Shown: positions 1 to 7,842, counted from the first letter of the stretch. The stretch: 9,794 nt of DNA from an uncultured Lachnospiraceae bacterium (GCA_947003375.1 CAMQOJ010000127.1:1-9794), one strand, 5' to 3'. Notes: generated from the letters alone by a model not told the origin. Program-made: numbers and translations.

Positions 1-27
1 AAATGCAAAAAGTAAAATTGTGCTTGC

Positions 28-54
28 ATTATAATCCCATTCGGTATAAGACAA
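28..54 (-). promoter_or_regulatory. Possible promoter reading out of the window
   Basis: On the minus strand a perfect TATAAT (28-33) is preceded by TTGTCT (49-54) with a 15-base spacer, in an AT-rich stretch just past the terminator at 64-107. The -10 box is good, but the spacer is shorter than the preferred 17 and the -35 box is imperfect. If real, it would drive the next minus-strand gene, which lies beyond the left edge. AT-rich DNA easily yields such matches by chance, so this is weak. Confidence 0.22.
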
Positions 55-63
55 TTAAAACAC

Positions 64-107
64 ATAAAAAAGTTCACCTTACTTACTAGCAAGGCGAACT
101 TTTTTAT
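64..107 (-). terminator. Strong intrinsic terminator, possibly bidirectional
   Basis: The arms 64-80 and 91-107 pair over 17 positions around a 10-base loop, with six As on one flank and six Ts on the other. The one non-Watson-Crick position (76 against 95) is a G-U wobble in minus-strand RNA but an A-C mismatch in plus-strand RNA, so the hairpin is better formed for minus-strand transcription. The Ts on both sides could still stop transcription from a convergent plus-strand gene beyond the left edge. It probably backs up the shorter-tailed terminator at 189-221. Confidence 0.8.
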
Positions 108-188
108 ATGGGAAATTTTCGTGGATGTTTGAAGTTTGACAACCTATGTGGATTTCCGAAGGCCATAAAAGAAGTCCTCGGATACCTC

Positions 189-221
189 CAAAAGAGGCAG
201 GTGCATTTTCCACCTGCCTCT
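189..221 (-). terminator. Intrinsic terminator of the enzyme operon
   Basis: A perfect 10-base inverted repeat (GAGGCAGGTG at 194-203, CACCTGCCTC at 211-220), extended by one A-T pair, encloses a 7-base loop about 22 bases past the stop codon of the GH28-like gene. In minus-strand RNA it is followed by a short run of Us (189-193). The stem is strong but the U tract is short, so read-through to the second terminator at 64-107 is plausible. Confidence 0.75.
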
Positions 222-242
222 GACGCTATCCGGAAACCACCC

Positions 243-1778
243 TCAGCGCACTTCTATATTGTAGTCGAATTCCCCTATATTCAGCGCTATTTCCTCCGAC
301 TGCAGACGGACACCGTTCCTGGAGATATTCTCTATCACGATGTCATGGTTGCAATGCCCTGCATCGGCGCCGGCGAACCGGCACTCCGGTATGGCTGCAT
401 CCGCATCGCACAGAATCCGGATATTTTCGAAGCGCACATTATAGGTTTCCCCCAAAATATGGTCGTCAGAAAACGGCCCGTCCGCGATGGGGGCATCAAT
501 CAGCCTGGGCTGCCATGCCTCTCCCCGGCCGTCCCCGTGGCACGTGGGCTGTCCACTGCCCGTTTGAAGCTTTGCGTCCTCATAGGAGACGGACATATCT
601 GCCTGGTATATCGGCGGACAGTCATAGCGGCTGTATTCACAGCGGATATTCTTGATCAGCACGTCATAGATGCGGGCCCTGTCGAGATGCTGGATATCGA
701 TGTGGGCAAAGGAGCCATGAATCAAGTCACAGTCCTCCAACAGGATATCATGGTATTCATCCGCGCAGGTCTCCGCGCCGAACTCCAGCCCTCTTCCCCA
801 GTCGCACCACACTGTACAGCCTGTGACATGGATGTGATGCATATTTTTCCTGTCCCATCCCTTGATTCCTTTAATTACGATACAGTCGTCAAAGTTCCGG
901 AGGAAGCAGTCCGCAATCCTTATATACCGGCAGTTGAACAAGTCAATGCCATCGCTGTTGTACCGCCACATCCCGATTGTCTTCAGCCATCTGCACTCCA
1001 CGCGTTCTCCATCGGCTACGATAAAGGAGAATGTGGCGCTGTCTCTGGCAATGGGGCCGGCAATCTCGCTGTCTGTGCAGGAATAGAGATGCACGCAGCC
1101 GTGAAGGACTTTTTTCTCCTCCAGATGCTTTCTTAAGATTTCCTCGCGGCAGAAATCGGGGCCGGACATGTCCCATGTGATAAGAAGCGTGTCATCCGTC
1201 CGGACTTCTCTGCTGCCGTCGATTACACCATACCCCACAATGCGGATATTCTTTTTTTGCACCGCCATGACCGATCCGTACAGCACCGCGCCGCCGTCCA
1301 CGAACAATGTCTGGCCGTCCTCCAGTTCCAAATCCCCGATTTCATGAACGCCCGGCCCATAATACAGCACGCCAGGGGCTTCTCTGTCCACCCCGAAATC
1401 CGTGGCAGGATTGGCGAACAGATGCAGGGCATTGTGCCACCCGTCCAGCTCCACGGTATAGTAGCCGCACTCCTTAATCGTGAAGCGAATCTCCCTGCCC
1501 TCCGTCTCTATCTCCATCCCTTTCGACAGCGGGCGGACGACTGCTTCGGAGAAATCCTTGGAAGCTGTCAGCGATACGGAAACAGGCCTATCCATCTCAA
1601 AACTGACAAAGGATGCCTCCTCCGTCTGATCCAACGGCCTCTGGTGTCCCGGCCAGACTGTATTGTATGGCATGGCGGACACCCGACAGAACCACGGCCT
1701 CGTCTCCTCCCCGTCGAGCCGTACTTGAAAATCGCTGACCGTGCGTTCTCCCTCGGGTAAATGATGAATGCGCAGCAT
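243..1778 (-). CDS. GH28-like (polygalacturonase-type) beta-helix glycosidase
   Basis: A 511-residue protein, probably an intracellular glycoside hydrolase with a right-handed beta-helix. The middle carries GH28 hallmarks: NSDGID (274-279, matching the usual NTDGID) and DDCIVIKG (297-304). This keeps the three aspartates, D276, D297 and D298, that GH28 enzymes use for inverting hydrolysis. The usual GHG motif reads GRG (328-330), and the RIK motif that binds galacturonate carboxylates is not recognisable; AHIDIQ (358-363) sits near that region. The substrate may therefore not be plain polygalacturonate. About 130 N-terminal residues look like a separate beta-rich domain. No signal peptide is seen. 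The start was chosen because AAGGAGG lies 8 bases before this ATG; an upstream in-frame ATG at 1799 has no ribosome binding site. It is the last gene of the operon, 55 bases after the propeller gene and followed by a terminator. The fold is well supported, the exact activity is not. Confidence 0.85.
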   Translation of the reverse strand: MLRIHHLPEGERTVSDFQVRLDGEETRPWFCRVSAMPYNTVWPGHQRPLDQTEEASFVSFEMDRPVSVSLTASKDFSEAVVRPLSKGMEIETEGREIRFTIKECGYYTVELDGWHNALHLFANPATDFGVDREAPGVLYYGPGVHEIGDLELEDGQTLFVDGGAVLYGSVMAVQKKNIRIVGYGVIDGSREVRTDDTLLITWDMSGPDFCREEILRKHLEEKKVLHGCVHLYSCTDSEIAGPIARDSATFSFIVADGERVECRWLKTIGMWRYNSDGIDLFNCRYIRIADCFLRNFDDCIVIKGIKGWDRKNMHHIHVTGCTVWCDWGRGLEFGAETCADEYHDILLEDCDLIHGSFAHIDIQHLDRARIYDVLIKNIRCEYSRYDCPPIYQADMSVSYEDAKLQTGSGQPTCHGDGRGEAWQPRLIDAPIADGPFSDDHILGETYNVRFENIRILCDADAAIPECRFAGADAGHCNHDIVIENISRNGVRLQSEEIALNIGEFDYNIEVR

Positions 1779-1786
1779 AAATATTC

Positions 1787-1793
1787 CCTCCTT
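1787..1793 (-). promoter_or_regulatory. Ribosome binding site deciding the GH28-like start
   Basis: AAGGAGG on the minus strand lies 8 bases before the ATG at 1776-1778. It falls inside the reading frame that would follow the more distant ATG at 1797-1799, which has nothing resembling a ribosome binding site before it. The shorter protein is therefore preferred. Confidence 0.85.
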
Positions 1794-1833
1794 ATCCATA
1801 ATGCCAAATCTATCTCGTCTCCCCAGTATCCGT

Positions 1834-3738
1834 TCAGACCGGATCCCCGTCTACCTCAATCATGTCGACGGCGAACCTCTGCCCCTCATATCCCTTCAGC
1901 ATCACGAGGTGGCGGCTCTCTCCCGGCAGTCCCTGCACTTCGTATACCTTTCCGGAAGGTTCGGGCTCTTCCGCGTGCAAATCCGCAGTCCCATACAGGA
2001 ATCCGTCCACCCAGACCTCCATGTACCCAAGTTCCGGGGTCTTCGGCGCGAAAATCCTGAAGCCTTCTCCCCGGATATTCCATTTCGCGCACTGCTCTCC
2101 CGTGCCTATATAGCCCCGTCCGCACAGGAACCTCGCCTCCTTGGACGGTTGCCAGGAAATATGCTGCATTGCCGCCAGCAACGCGTCCTCCGCATTGTAG
2201 CGGAGCGTATAGCGTCCGGGGATTCCCTCAACCTCAAAGCGCGAGCAGGACAGGACGGAAAATTCGTGAGCGCATACGGCCAGGGGCATGGCGCGCTCCG
2301 GTGCCTCCCCCTCCCATATGAGTTCCCCTTCTGCTCTGACAGACAGCTTTCCTCGGTGAAAGAGGGCCTCCAGAGTTTTTGGCGCTCCCGGGAGCCGCCC
2401 CCCGGCAAGTTCCTTCAACTCTCCCCGGTGGTCGCGGGCCAGGACTCTATAGCCTCCCTCTTCCTCCAGCTCCACACTGAGCGACGATGAGAAAGCCTCC
2501 TCCGCGACCACGGATACGGATGTATGCTGATTGGGCCCCAGGATTCCCCCGTAACGCAAAAATATCTCCGCCGTCCCCGTAAAGGTCATTTCCGCCTGCA
2601 GCCGATAATTGCCATAGGCCGCGAGAATGGGGGAAACGGATTTCCCCACATGCCCTGATATGGTAAAGCCGTCATGGAATGGCTTATCCAGAGGCAGTGC
2701 CGCTACCGACAGCGTTCCATAGTCCCTGTCGTCCTTGGAGGCGTACATGGCAATCGCCCTGCCGTCCTCCACAAATCCCTGCAGGGTCTGTCCCCAGATC
2801 CCCCCTCGTTCCTCCGGAATGGGCCTGGCATGCCACAGGCTGCCCTCCTGTATCATTTTCCATGCCGAAGGATGTTCCGCCCTCTCCAGGTCGGCGGCAA
2901 AGACAATCTGGTAATTCCGGTTCCCGGCCACAGAAGTGGCAGGCGCATATACCTTGTCGCCCTCCACCACACAGAAACAGAACTCCATCAGAGCCGGGAA
3001 GTATCCGGGCCTGTCACCGGAAAGGATGAGCCGTGGCACCGACCACTCCCCCCGGGGACTGGGAGCCGTCCTGCAGGCCAGCCCCCAACCAAAATAGTCT
3101 CCTGAATCCTGCAGCACGAACGCGATCCAGTCGTTTTTCCGTTTAAATACGGAAGACGCATATCCCCTGTTAAAGCGTCCCAGATGGCGGTTATCCTTCC
3201 AGATAGCATTGCTCCAGAACGGCCTTTCCAGCTTATGGAAAGGGCCCTCCGGGCATTCCGCCCATGCCAGGGCCGCCCCGGAATCCGTTCCCAGCCAGTC
3301 TTCCTCCCTGTCGATATGCCTGGCTCCCCAGTCATAAGTCAGCCAATACCGGTCCGTTTCTTCCTCGTAGGTCATCACTACGTCCGGACTGTTCATCTCC
3401 GTATCCTCAAGCCCCTCAAAGCGGCAGTCAAAATCTTCGAATCCACGGCCCAGACACTCCCAGCTCTCCCCTTTATCCCTGGAACGGTAGATGATGAAAT
3501 GCGACAGCAGCTCTGGTTTCCCCGGAGGAGATACATATCCATATGGATACAGTCCGGCATAATAGTACCAGAAGCCGGTCTTCGGGTCGCGGAATATAGA
3601 GCCGTTCACCGCCCATTCATAGGGTGCCTGGGACACATGTACCGTTTCTCCCACCTTCTCGAAAGCGTCAAAGGACGGGTCTCCCAGTACGGGATGTCTG
3701 AGCCACGCCTCCCGTTTTTCCAATTTGGCATAATCCAT
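1834..3738 (-). CDS. Beta-propeller glycosidase-like protein with C-terminal beta-sandwich domains
   Basis: A 634-residue protein, probably cytoplasmic as no signal peptide is seen. Residues about 40-350 show repeated blade-like patterns typical of five-bladed propeller glycosidases (GH43, GH32, GH117, GH130 types): NGSIFRDPKTGFWYYYAG (45-62), YRSRDKGESW (84-93), NSPDVVMTYEEETDRYWLTY (116-135) and an ECPEGPF segment (161-167). Residues about 370-505 look like a concanavalin-type beta-sandwich. Residues about 506-634, with GEGFRIFAPK (557-566) and MEVWVDG (573-579), resemble carbohydrate-binding-like beta-sandwich domains often joined to glycosidases. D51 and D119 are candidate active-site acids by position only. 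I cannot assign a numbered family or substrate. AGGAGG (3745-3750) lies 6 bases before the chosen ATG. The gene begins 30 bases after the GH42-like gene, so the two are very likely co-transcribed. A phosphorylase or lyase role is possible but less likely. Confidence 0.8.
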   Translation of the reverse strand: MDYAKLEKREAWLRHPVLGDPSFDAFEKVGETVHVSQAPYEWAVNGSIFRDPKTGFWYYYAGLYPYGYVSPPGKPELLSHFIIYRSRDKGESWECLGRGFEDFDCRFEGLEDTEMNSPDVVMTYEEETDRYWLTYDWGARHIDREEDWLGTDSGAALAWAECPEGPFHKLERPFWSNAIWKDNRHLGRFNRGYASSVFKRKNDWIAFVLQDSGDYFGWGLACRTAPSPRGEWSVPRLILSGDRPGYFPALMEFCFCVVEGDKVYAPATSVAGNRNYQIVFAADLERAEHPSAWKMIQEGSLWHARPIPEERGGIWGQTLQGFVEDGRAIAMYASKDDRDYGTLSVAALPLDKPFHDGFTISGHVGKSVSPILAAYGNYRLQAEMTFTGTAEIFLRYGGILGPNQHTSVSVVAEEAFSSSLSVELEEEGGYRVLARDHRGELKELAGGRLPGAPKTLEALFHRGKLSVRAEGELIWEGEAPERAMPLAVCAHEFSVLSCSRFEVEGIPGRYTLRYNAEDALLAAMQHISWQPSKEARFLCGRGYIGTGEQCAKWNIRGEGFRIFAPKTPELGYMEVWVDGFLYGTADLHAEEPEPSGKVYEVQGLPGESRHLVMLKGYEGQRFAVDMIEVDGDPV

Positions 3739-3768
3739 GATTGCCCTCCTACTAGTCCGAAAGAAGCT

Positions 3769-5754
3769 TCACCCTTCCCCTACCAGAATCATCCACATCT
3801 CCCATGGCGCCATACGATTGATGGGCACAATCAGCCAGTCGCCTCTGCGGCTGCAGGCCAACTCCTCCTCCGGGTGCCCTTCCCTCATGAGGATTGCCCT
3901 GTTCTCGGGGGTACGCACCTCCAAATCCACCTCATAGGCCGCATCAAGGGTCGCATTGATCAGCACGATGCCCGCTTTCTGCCCATCTGTGCGCACAAAG
4001 GGCGTTATCCTGCCGGGCGTATATGTGCCGGGCCTGGGAGTCAGCAGCAGAGGCGCCCCCATATCTCTCATGATGCCGCGCATCTGGCAGGTCTTGCCCG
4101 GTGCCCCAATGAAACGGTAGGGATTATCGCCGAAAATCACCACCGGCGCATGTCCTTCCTTAGTCAGCCGAAGCGTGCTGGCCCCGAAGCGCTCACCATA
4201 AGGGCTCTGGCTGTAGGTCAGTTCCTCCGCATTCCAACCGGGCAACGGCAGCAAGTCGTAAGCAGATGTAAAAATCGTGGATCTGCAGCTTCCCTCGTAC
4301 CCGCCGTTCAACGGATGGTCTGTCAGATACTCCTGCACCGTGGGACGCTCTTCTCCCAAATCCGCTCCTGCCAAGTCGCCCAGACCGCGTTTCACCAGCA
4401 CCGCCAGCGCGTCGCAATCCATCAGCACAGGCTTCCCGAACAGCTTCCTGATTTCTTCCTCCGAGAAGGTCTCCACCATCTTACCATGCAGCAGGTTGGC
4501 GTACGCATGCTCCGGGTCGGCTGTCAGGGCATACCCAAAGGTAGGCCAGCTGTCCGCGGTGTCAAAGGCATAGCCTTTCCGGTTCTCGTTGAACCAGCCA
4601 TCCTCGCCCACTTCCATGCCCGCCATCTTCCACTCGTTGTCGATGGGCCAGATGCCCGCCATGGGCAGCCGATTGGCAAACTCATTGAAATGCCGGAACA
4701 TGGGATAGCATGCATGCAGCCATTCCATCTCCGCAGCAAGGAAGAGCGCAGGGTCTTCGCCGCCGCAGGTATACAAATGGTTGAAGGCCACTCCTGTACA
4801 TCCCGCCGCCAGCGCCGCCCCAATCTCCAGCAATCTGGTGGAAGAAGCCTTGTCCAGAGAAATGCACGGACAGCTCTCCTCCTCCAGGAACATATCCTCA
4901 TACATGGGAAGGCGCTGCACCTGTCTGGCCACCTCCATGGTCTTGGTAAAGAGCTCTCTGGGGGTATCGTCCCAGTAGAATCCATGCCCCGGACGGAAGG
5001 CCTTGGCACGCAGGGCTTCTGCGCATTTCTCCAGATAATCCCCGTCATAGGTGGTATGGGAATAGCCCACCGACATGAAAGGCGTCTCGATGGCAGGGTC
5101 GACTTCATCCACCGCAGCCCTGAACTCCGCACAGAAGCCCGCCAGGCGGTCCGCATTGTAGGCGCACCATGCAAAGCGCAATTCCCTGTTCTCCGGCCGG
5201 TTCAGAGCCTCTACCAGCTCCTCTCTGGATTCAAAGCGGCCGTCCTGGAACCGCCTGACGCAATCCGGACAGAAGCAGGGGTAAGGCGCCCCCAGATAAT
5301 TCATGCGGCAGTCGTCATCCACCCATATAAAGTCCGGCTTTGTCTTCGCCATGATGTGGGCCTTCCTGCGCATGTACGCATGAAATTCCGGCGAGGAAGG
5401 GCATGCCACATAGGAGGCCGGAGTGCCGTCATAACATATCATGACCTGATAAGGCAGGGGCGGTCTTAAACCTTCATTGCAGTCGTGGTCCTGACCTCCG
5501 AAGGTAGGCCACAGATTGATGCCCGGCTTTACACCCTGGCTGCGCAGCCGCTCCATCCTTACCCGAATCTTCTCGCACTGTCTCTCCACATCATCCAGGT
5601 CATGATATCCATATGTGGTGGGCTCCGCCATGCAAAGCCATACTTCCGCGCACACCTCCGGATACTTCGTAATCATCGCGATGATGCTGTCATAGGTACG
5701 ATCGTCAAATCTTCCTACGCGCCAGGCATACTTAAATTCCGCATGTTCTCTCAT
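3769..5754 (-). CDS. GH42-like TIM-barrel glycosidase with altered acid/base motif
   Basis: A 661-residue protein, close to the usual length of GH42 beta-galactosidases and with a similar order of parts: TIM barrel (about 1-370), a glutamine-amidotransferase-like region as in the GH42 trimerisation domain (about 371-585), and a small C-terminal beta domain (about 590-661). C118 in ACPSSPEF and the CFCPDC motif (C160, C162, C165) match in spacing the four zinc-binding cysteines of characterised GH42 enzymes. The family's acid/base usually sits in an Asp-Asn-Glu motif; here the equivalent stretch is WVDDDCRM (144-151), giving Asp-Asp. E286 in MYEDMF (284-289) is the likely nucleophile, followed by a GVAFN strand (321-325). 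No signal peptide, so cytoplasmic. The ribosome binding site AAGGTGA lies 6 bases before the ATG, and a dedicated promoter lies upstream. Its remoteness from true GH42 means beta-galactosidase activity should not be assumed. Confidence 0.82.
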   Translation of the reverse strand: MREHAEFKYAWRVGRFDDRTYDSIIAMITKYPEVCAEVWLCMAEPTTYGYHDLDDVERQCEKIRVRMERLRSQGVKPGINLWPTFGGQDHDCNEGLRPPLPYQVMICYDGTPASYVACPSSPEFHAYMRRKAHIMAKTKPDFIWVDDDCRMNYLGAPYPCFCPDCVRRFQDGRFESREELVEALNRPENRELRFAWCAYNADRLAGFCAEFRAAVDEVDPAIETPFMSVGYSHTTYDGDYLEKCAEALRAKAFRPGHGFYWDDTPRELFTKTMEVARQVQRLPMYEDMFLEEESCPCISLDKASSTRLLEIGAALAAGCTGVAFNHLYTCGGEDPALFLAAEMEWLHACYPMFRHFNEFANRLPMAGIWPIDNEWKMAGMEVGEDGWFNENRKGYAFDTADSWPTFGYALTADPEHAYANLLHGKMVETFSEEEIRKLFGKPVLMDCDALAVLVKRGLGDLAGADLGEERPTVQEYLTDHPLNGGYEGSCRSTIFTSAYDLLPLPGWNAEELTYSQSPYGERFGASTLRLTKEGHAPVVIFGDNPYRFIGAPGKTCQMRGIMRDMGAPLLLTPRPGTYTPGRITPFVRTDGQKAGIVLINATLDAAYEVDLEVRTPENRAILMREGHPEEELACSRRGDWLIVPINRMAPWEMWMILVGEG

Positions 5755-5817
5755 AGTCTCTCACCTTTCTCCTGCGTTTTTTGATGATGCCACTGGATGT
5801 CGCTGCCTCCATGTCGT

Positions 5818-5846
5818 ATTATAGACCAGGAATCCAAAACAGGCAA
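5818..5846 (-). promoter_or_regulatory. Sigma-A-type promoter for the enzyme genes
   Basis: In the 222-base gap between the lipoprotein and GH42-like genes, the minus strand has TTGCCT (5841-5846), a 17-base spacer and a perfect TATAAT (5818-5823). Transcription would start near 5812-5814, leaving a leader of about 57-60 bases. Ideal spacing and a consensus -10 make this the best promoter in the window. The rest of the gap (5847-5976) shows no convincing gene, and no hairpin with a U tract ends the transporter transcript. The enzymes may therefore be read both from the transporter promoter and from this one. Confidence 0.7.
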
Positions 5847-5976
5847 TGACAAAAGAGCCGCTGGCAACTACGAATCTTATCGTTCACTTGTCAGACAGCT
5901 CCTCTGCCTATTTTGCGGTCAAATGCCGCATCTCTATCTCATATTTTCATTTCGGCAATCCGCCTTGTCTTTCCTT

Positions 5977-7746
5977 TTACTTTGCCTCTTCCGGCACTGC
6001 CACGCCGAGCTTCTCGGCCTGAGCAGTAACGATAGCGCGTCCGCCCTGATCCAACCACTCCTGCACAAAGGCATCCCATTCGTCCATGCTGCGCTCGCCG
6101 GTCACGAACTTGTACTGCTGCTGAAGCGTATACTCCTTCAGGTTCGGAGCGAGATCGGCTTCGGCGACCTTGCTCAGCATATTGTCATTGGGCCACTTAT
6201 CATAGGCTGCTACAGTCATCATTGCGGCGTTGGCTCTGTCTATATACGCTATCTCCGCCTCTGTAGCGTCCGGAGTCGGAGTGGAAATCTGCCACTTCAG
6301 GGTATATCCAAAGTTCTGCCAGGGTGCCAGAGCCAGGTTGGTGGTGGAATATGTTCCGTTCATACCAGGATGGTCCGAAGTAAGGGCGCATATGCTTGTG
6401 CCGTCCTCCAGATACTCCCTGACATCTCCATCGTATCCTTCATGGACTTCATTTCCGCCGCCCTGAACGGTCTCGAAGTAGGCGTCTCCTCCATAGCACA
6501 TGGCATCCATGATGTGGAGGATCCTCAACAGCTTGCCCTGATCTCCTTCCACGCTGCTCTTCGGAATAGCCAGCATGGCTCCCGCGCTGCCACCTGCCGC
6601 TCCCTTTAGGCCTTCCGGCAGAGTGGGCAGATATGACCATGCCTCCGCCTTGGCGTAATCCGCATTCTGCGCATTTATGTACTCAGCGAACAGATTTGTA
6701 GGGGGATAACGCAACATACCGACCTTATCCTGCAGCATATAGGATTTTGCCGTCTCCCACTCAATGGTGAACCAGTCAGGTGCCAGCACTTTCATGTCAT
6801 TGAGCTCGTGCATGAACGCGACCCAATCCCTGGTGGAACCGTCCAGCATCGGGTGTACCAGAACGCCGTTCTCTTCATGGGCGGCGGGATTTCCGAACCA
6901 GGTCTCAAATCCTCTCAGACAGCCAAAGCTGGTTCCGCCTCCTGCGCCTGTCATGAACCATGTGTCGTCCTGTCCGTTCTGATCCGGATCGTCGAAGGTA
7001 CATGCCCTTGCAAACTCCTTGATTTCGTCTAAAGTCGTAGGCATGCTCATCCCCAGATTGTCCAGCCAGTCCTGACGGAGGGCCAGGGCCCAGGTATCGC
7101 TGTCCTGAATGGCATACTTGGTTGTAAAAGGAATCGTGCCGTCATCCATGGTGGAATACTTCAGCATGGTCTTGGTCACGAATTTACAGGTCTGGGGCAT
7201 ATAGGGATACATTTCCCTCGCATCCAGCAAAAGCCCCTGTCCACCCAGGGTAAAGCCAAAATCGGCGCTGGGGAGCTGGAACATATCCGGTACGTCCCCA
7301 GACGTAAATCTGGTGGAAAGGATATTCTCCATATCAGCGCTGGCGCATGTGGTAAGGGTAACCGTCACATTAAATTTCTCGCTTACCCATGCGGCAATAG
7401 GATCCTGCGCAGGCGGCTCCTCGCCATAATGGTCGGTCAGGAACTCCAGATCATAATGTACGCTCATGTCATCATAATCATACCAGCTCTGATCCGCCAG
7501 CGTCGGATTTGTGGGCAGGTCATCCGGAAACTCAATGTCCTCAAATGCTATTACATCTGAAGCACCGCTTCCTTCCTCTGAGCCGCTTTCCTCGCTGTCC
7601 GCCGCTTCCTCTCCTCCCGTCTCCTCCTTAGACTCAGGAGCGCTGTCTTCCTGTTTGCTTTCCTGGCTGTCGTTGCCACAGCCGGCCAGCATGGACATCG
7701 TCATCACAGATGCAACGAACAAAGCCATTACTCTCTTCTTTTTCAT
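5977..7746 (-). CDS. Extracellular solute-binding lipoprotein of a carbohydrate ABC importer (LplA-like)
   Basis: A 589-residue lipoprotein that should capture an oligosaccharide outside the cell and pass it to the two permeases encoded just upstream. Residues 1-23 form a lipoprotein signal: a KKKR start, a hydrophobic core and the lipobox LAGC, with C23 as the lipidated cysteine. Residues about 24-66 are a flexible linker rich in Glu, Ser and Gly that would extend the binding domain from the membrane. The rest resembles family 1 solute-binding proteins of the long LplA/YtcQ type (usually 500-600 residues), including a FARACTFDDPDQNGQDDTWF segment typical of this group. AAGGAGG (7754-7760) lies 7 bases before the ATG. 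It follows the permease genes by 96 bases, in a gap holding two small hairpins that may tune its expression. Substrate cannot be read from sequence; the adjoining glycosidases suggest an oligosaccharide. Confidence 0.93.
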   Translation of the reverse strand: MKKKRVMALFVASVMTMSMLAGCGNDSQESKQEDSAPESKEETGGEEAADSEESGSEEGSGASDVIAFEDIEFPDDLPTNPTLADQSWYDYDDMSVHYDLEFLTDHYGEEPPAQDPIAAWVSEKFNVTVTLTTCASADMENILSTRFTSGDVPDMFQLPSADFGFTLGGQGLLLDAREMYPYMPQTCKFVTKTMLKYSTMDDGTIPFTTKYAIQDSDTWALALRQDWLDNLGMSMPTTLDEIKEFARACTFDDPDQNGQDDTWFMTGAGGGTSFGCLRGFETWFGNPAAHEENGVLVHPMLDGSTRDWVAFMHELNDMKVLAPDWFTIEWETAKSYMLQDKVGMLRYPPTNLFAEYINAQNADYAKAEAWSYLPTLPEGLKGAAGGSAGAMLAIPKSSVEGDQGKLLRILHIMDAMCYGGDAYFETVQGGGNEVHEGYDGDVREYLEDGTSICALTSDHPGMNGTYSTTNLALAPWQNFGYTLKWQISTPTPDATEAEIAYIDRANAAMMTVAAYDKWPNDNMLSKVAEADLAPNLKEYTLQQQYKFVTGERSMDEWDAFVQEWLDQGGRAIVTAQAEKLGVAVPEEAK

Positions 7747-7764
7747 CCAAAGGCCTCCTTTAGG
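7747..7764 (-). promoter_or_regulatory. Small hairpin enclosing the lipoprotein gene's ribosome binding site
   Basis: Minus-strand RNA in this stretch, directly before the lipoprotein ATG, can pair AAAGG with CCUUU around a 3-base AGG loop, extended by two G-C pairs beyond a bulged U. The AAGGAGG ribosome binding site is the 5' arm plus loop, so the fold would partly hide it. The hairpin is short and may only weakly affect translation. Confidence 0.35.
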
Positions 7765-7780
7765 TTTTTCTATGTCGCAA

Positions 7781-7818
7781 GCCGCGCCCGGACGGAACCT
7801 ATTCCCGCACGCCGCAGC
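7781..7818 (-). other. Imperfect GC-rich stem-loop between permease and lipoprotein genes
   Basis: Two 17-base arms around a TAGG loop match at 12 positions, counting one G-U wobble: an outer 6-pair helix, an internal loop, and an inner GGAA/UUCC helix. No U tract follows, so it is not a normal terminator. In many binding-protein operons such intergenic structures stabilise or separate the lipoprotein message; that role here is inference. Confidence 0.4.
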
Positions 7819-7842
7819 GCAACATCTTGATTTTACTGCTCT

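Noticed and set aside
108..1136. A 342-codon plus-strand frame opposite the GH28-like gene
   Set aside because: Its start overlaps the left-edge terminator and it runs through the operon terminator. The protein shows no family features, while the minus strand has clear GH28 motifs.
1828..1844. A 5-base inverted repeat (ATCCG/CGGAT) over the stop codon of the propeller gene
   Set aside because: The stem is short, has no U tract after it, and the next gene follows within 55 bases with its own strong ribosome binding site.
3184..5469. A 761-codon open frame on the plus strand opposite the GH42-like and propeller genes
   Set aside because: It runs antisense across two well-supported genes, spans their intergenic gap, shows no recognisable motifs and has no ribosome binding site. 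Codon bias in the real genes can keep the opposite strand free of stops.
5732..5812. A 26-codon minus-strand frame starting at the predicted transcript 5' end and overlapping the GH42-like start
   Set aside because: It has no room for a ribosome binding site and no similarity to known leader peptides; a chance frame is the simpler explanation.
5855..5880. A weak match to a catabolite-repression (cre) site upstream of the internal promoter
   Set aside because: The central AGCG fits, but the flanking half fails at several consensus positions, so it does not support a CcpA site.
5797..6609. A 270-codon plus-strand frame entering from the 5755-5976 gap
   Set aside because: It lies antisense to the end of the lipoprotein gene, has no ribosome binding site, and its translation shows no coherent domain.
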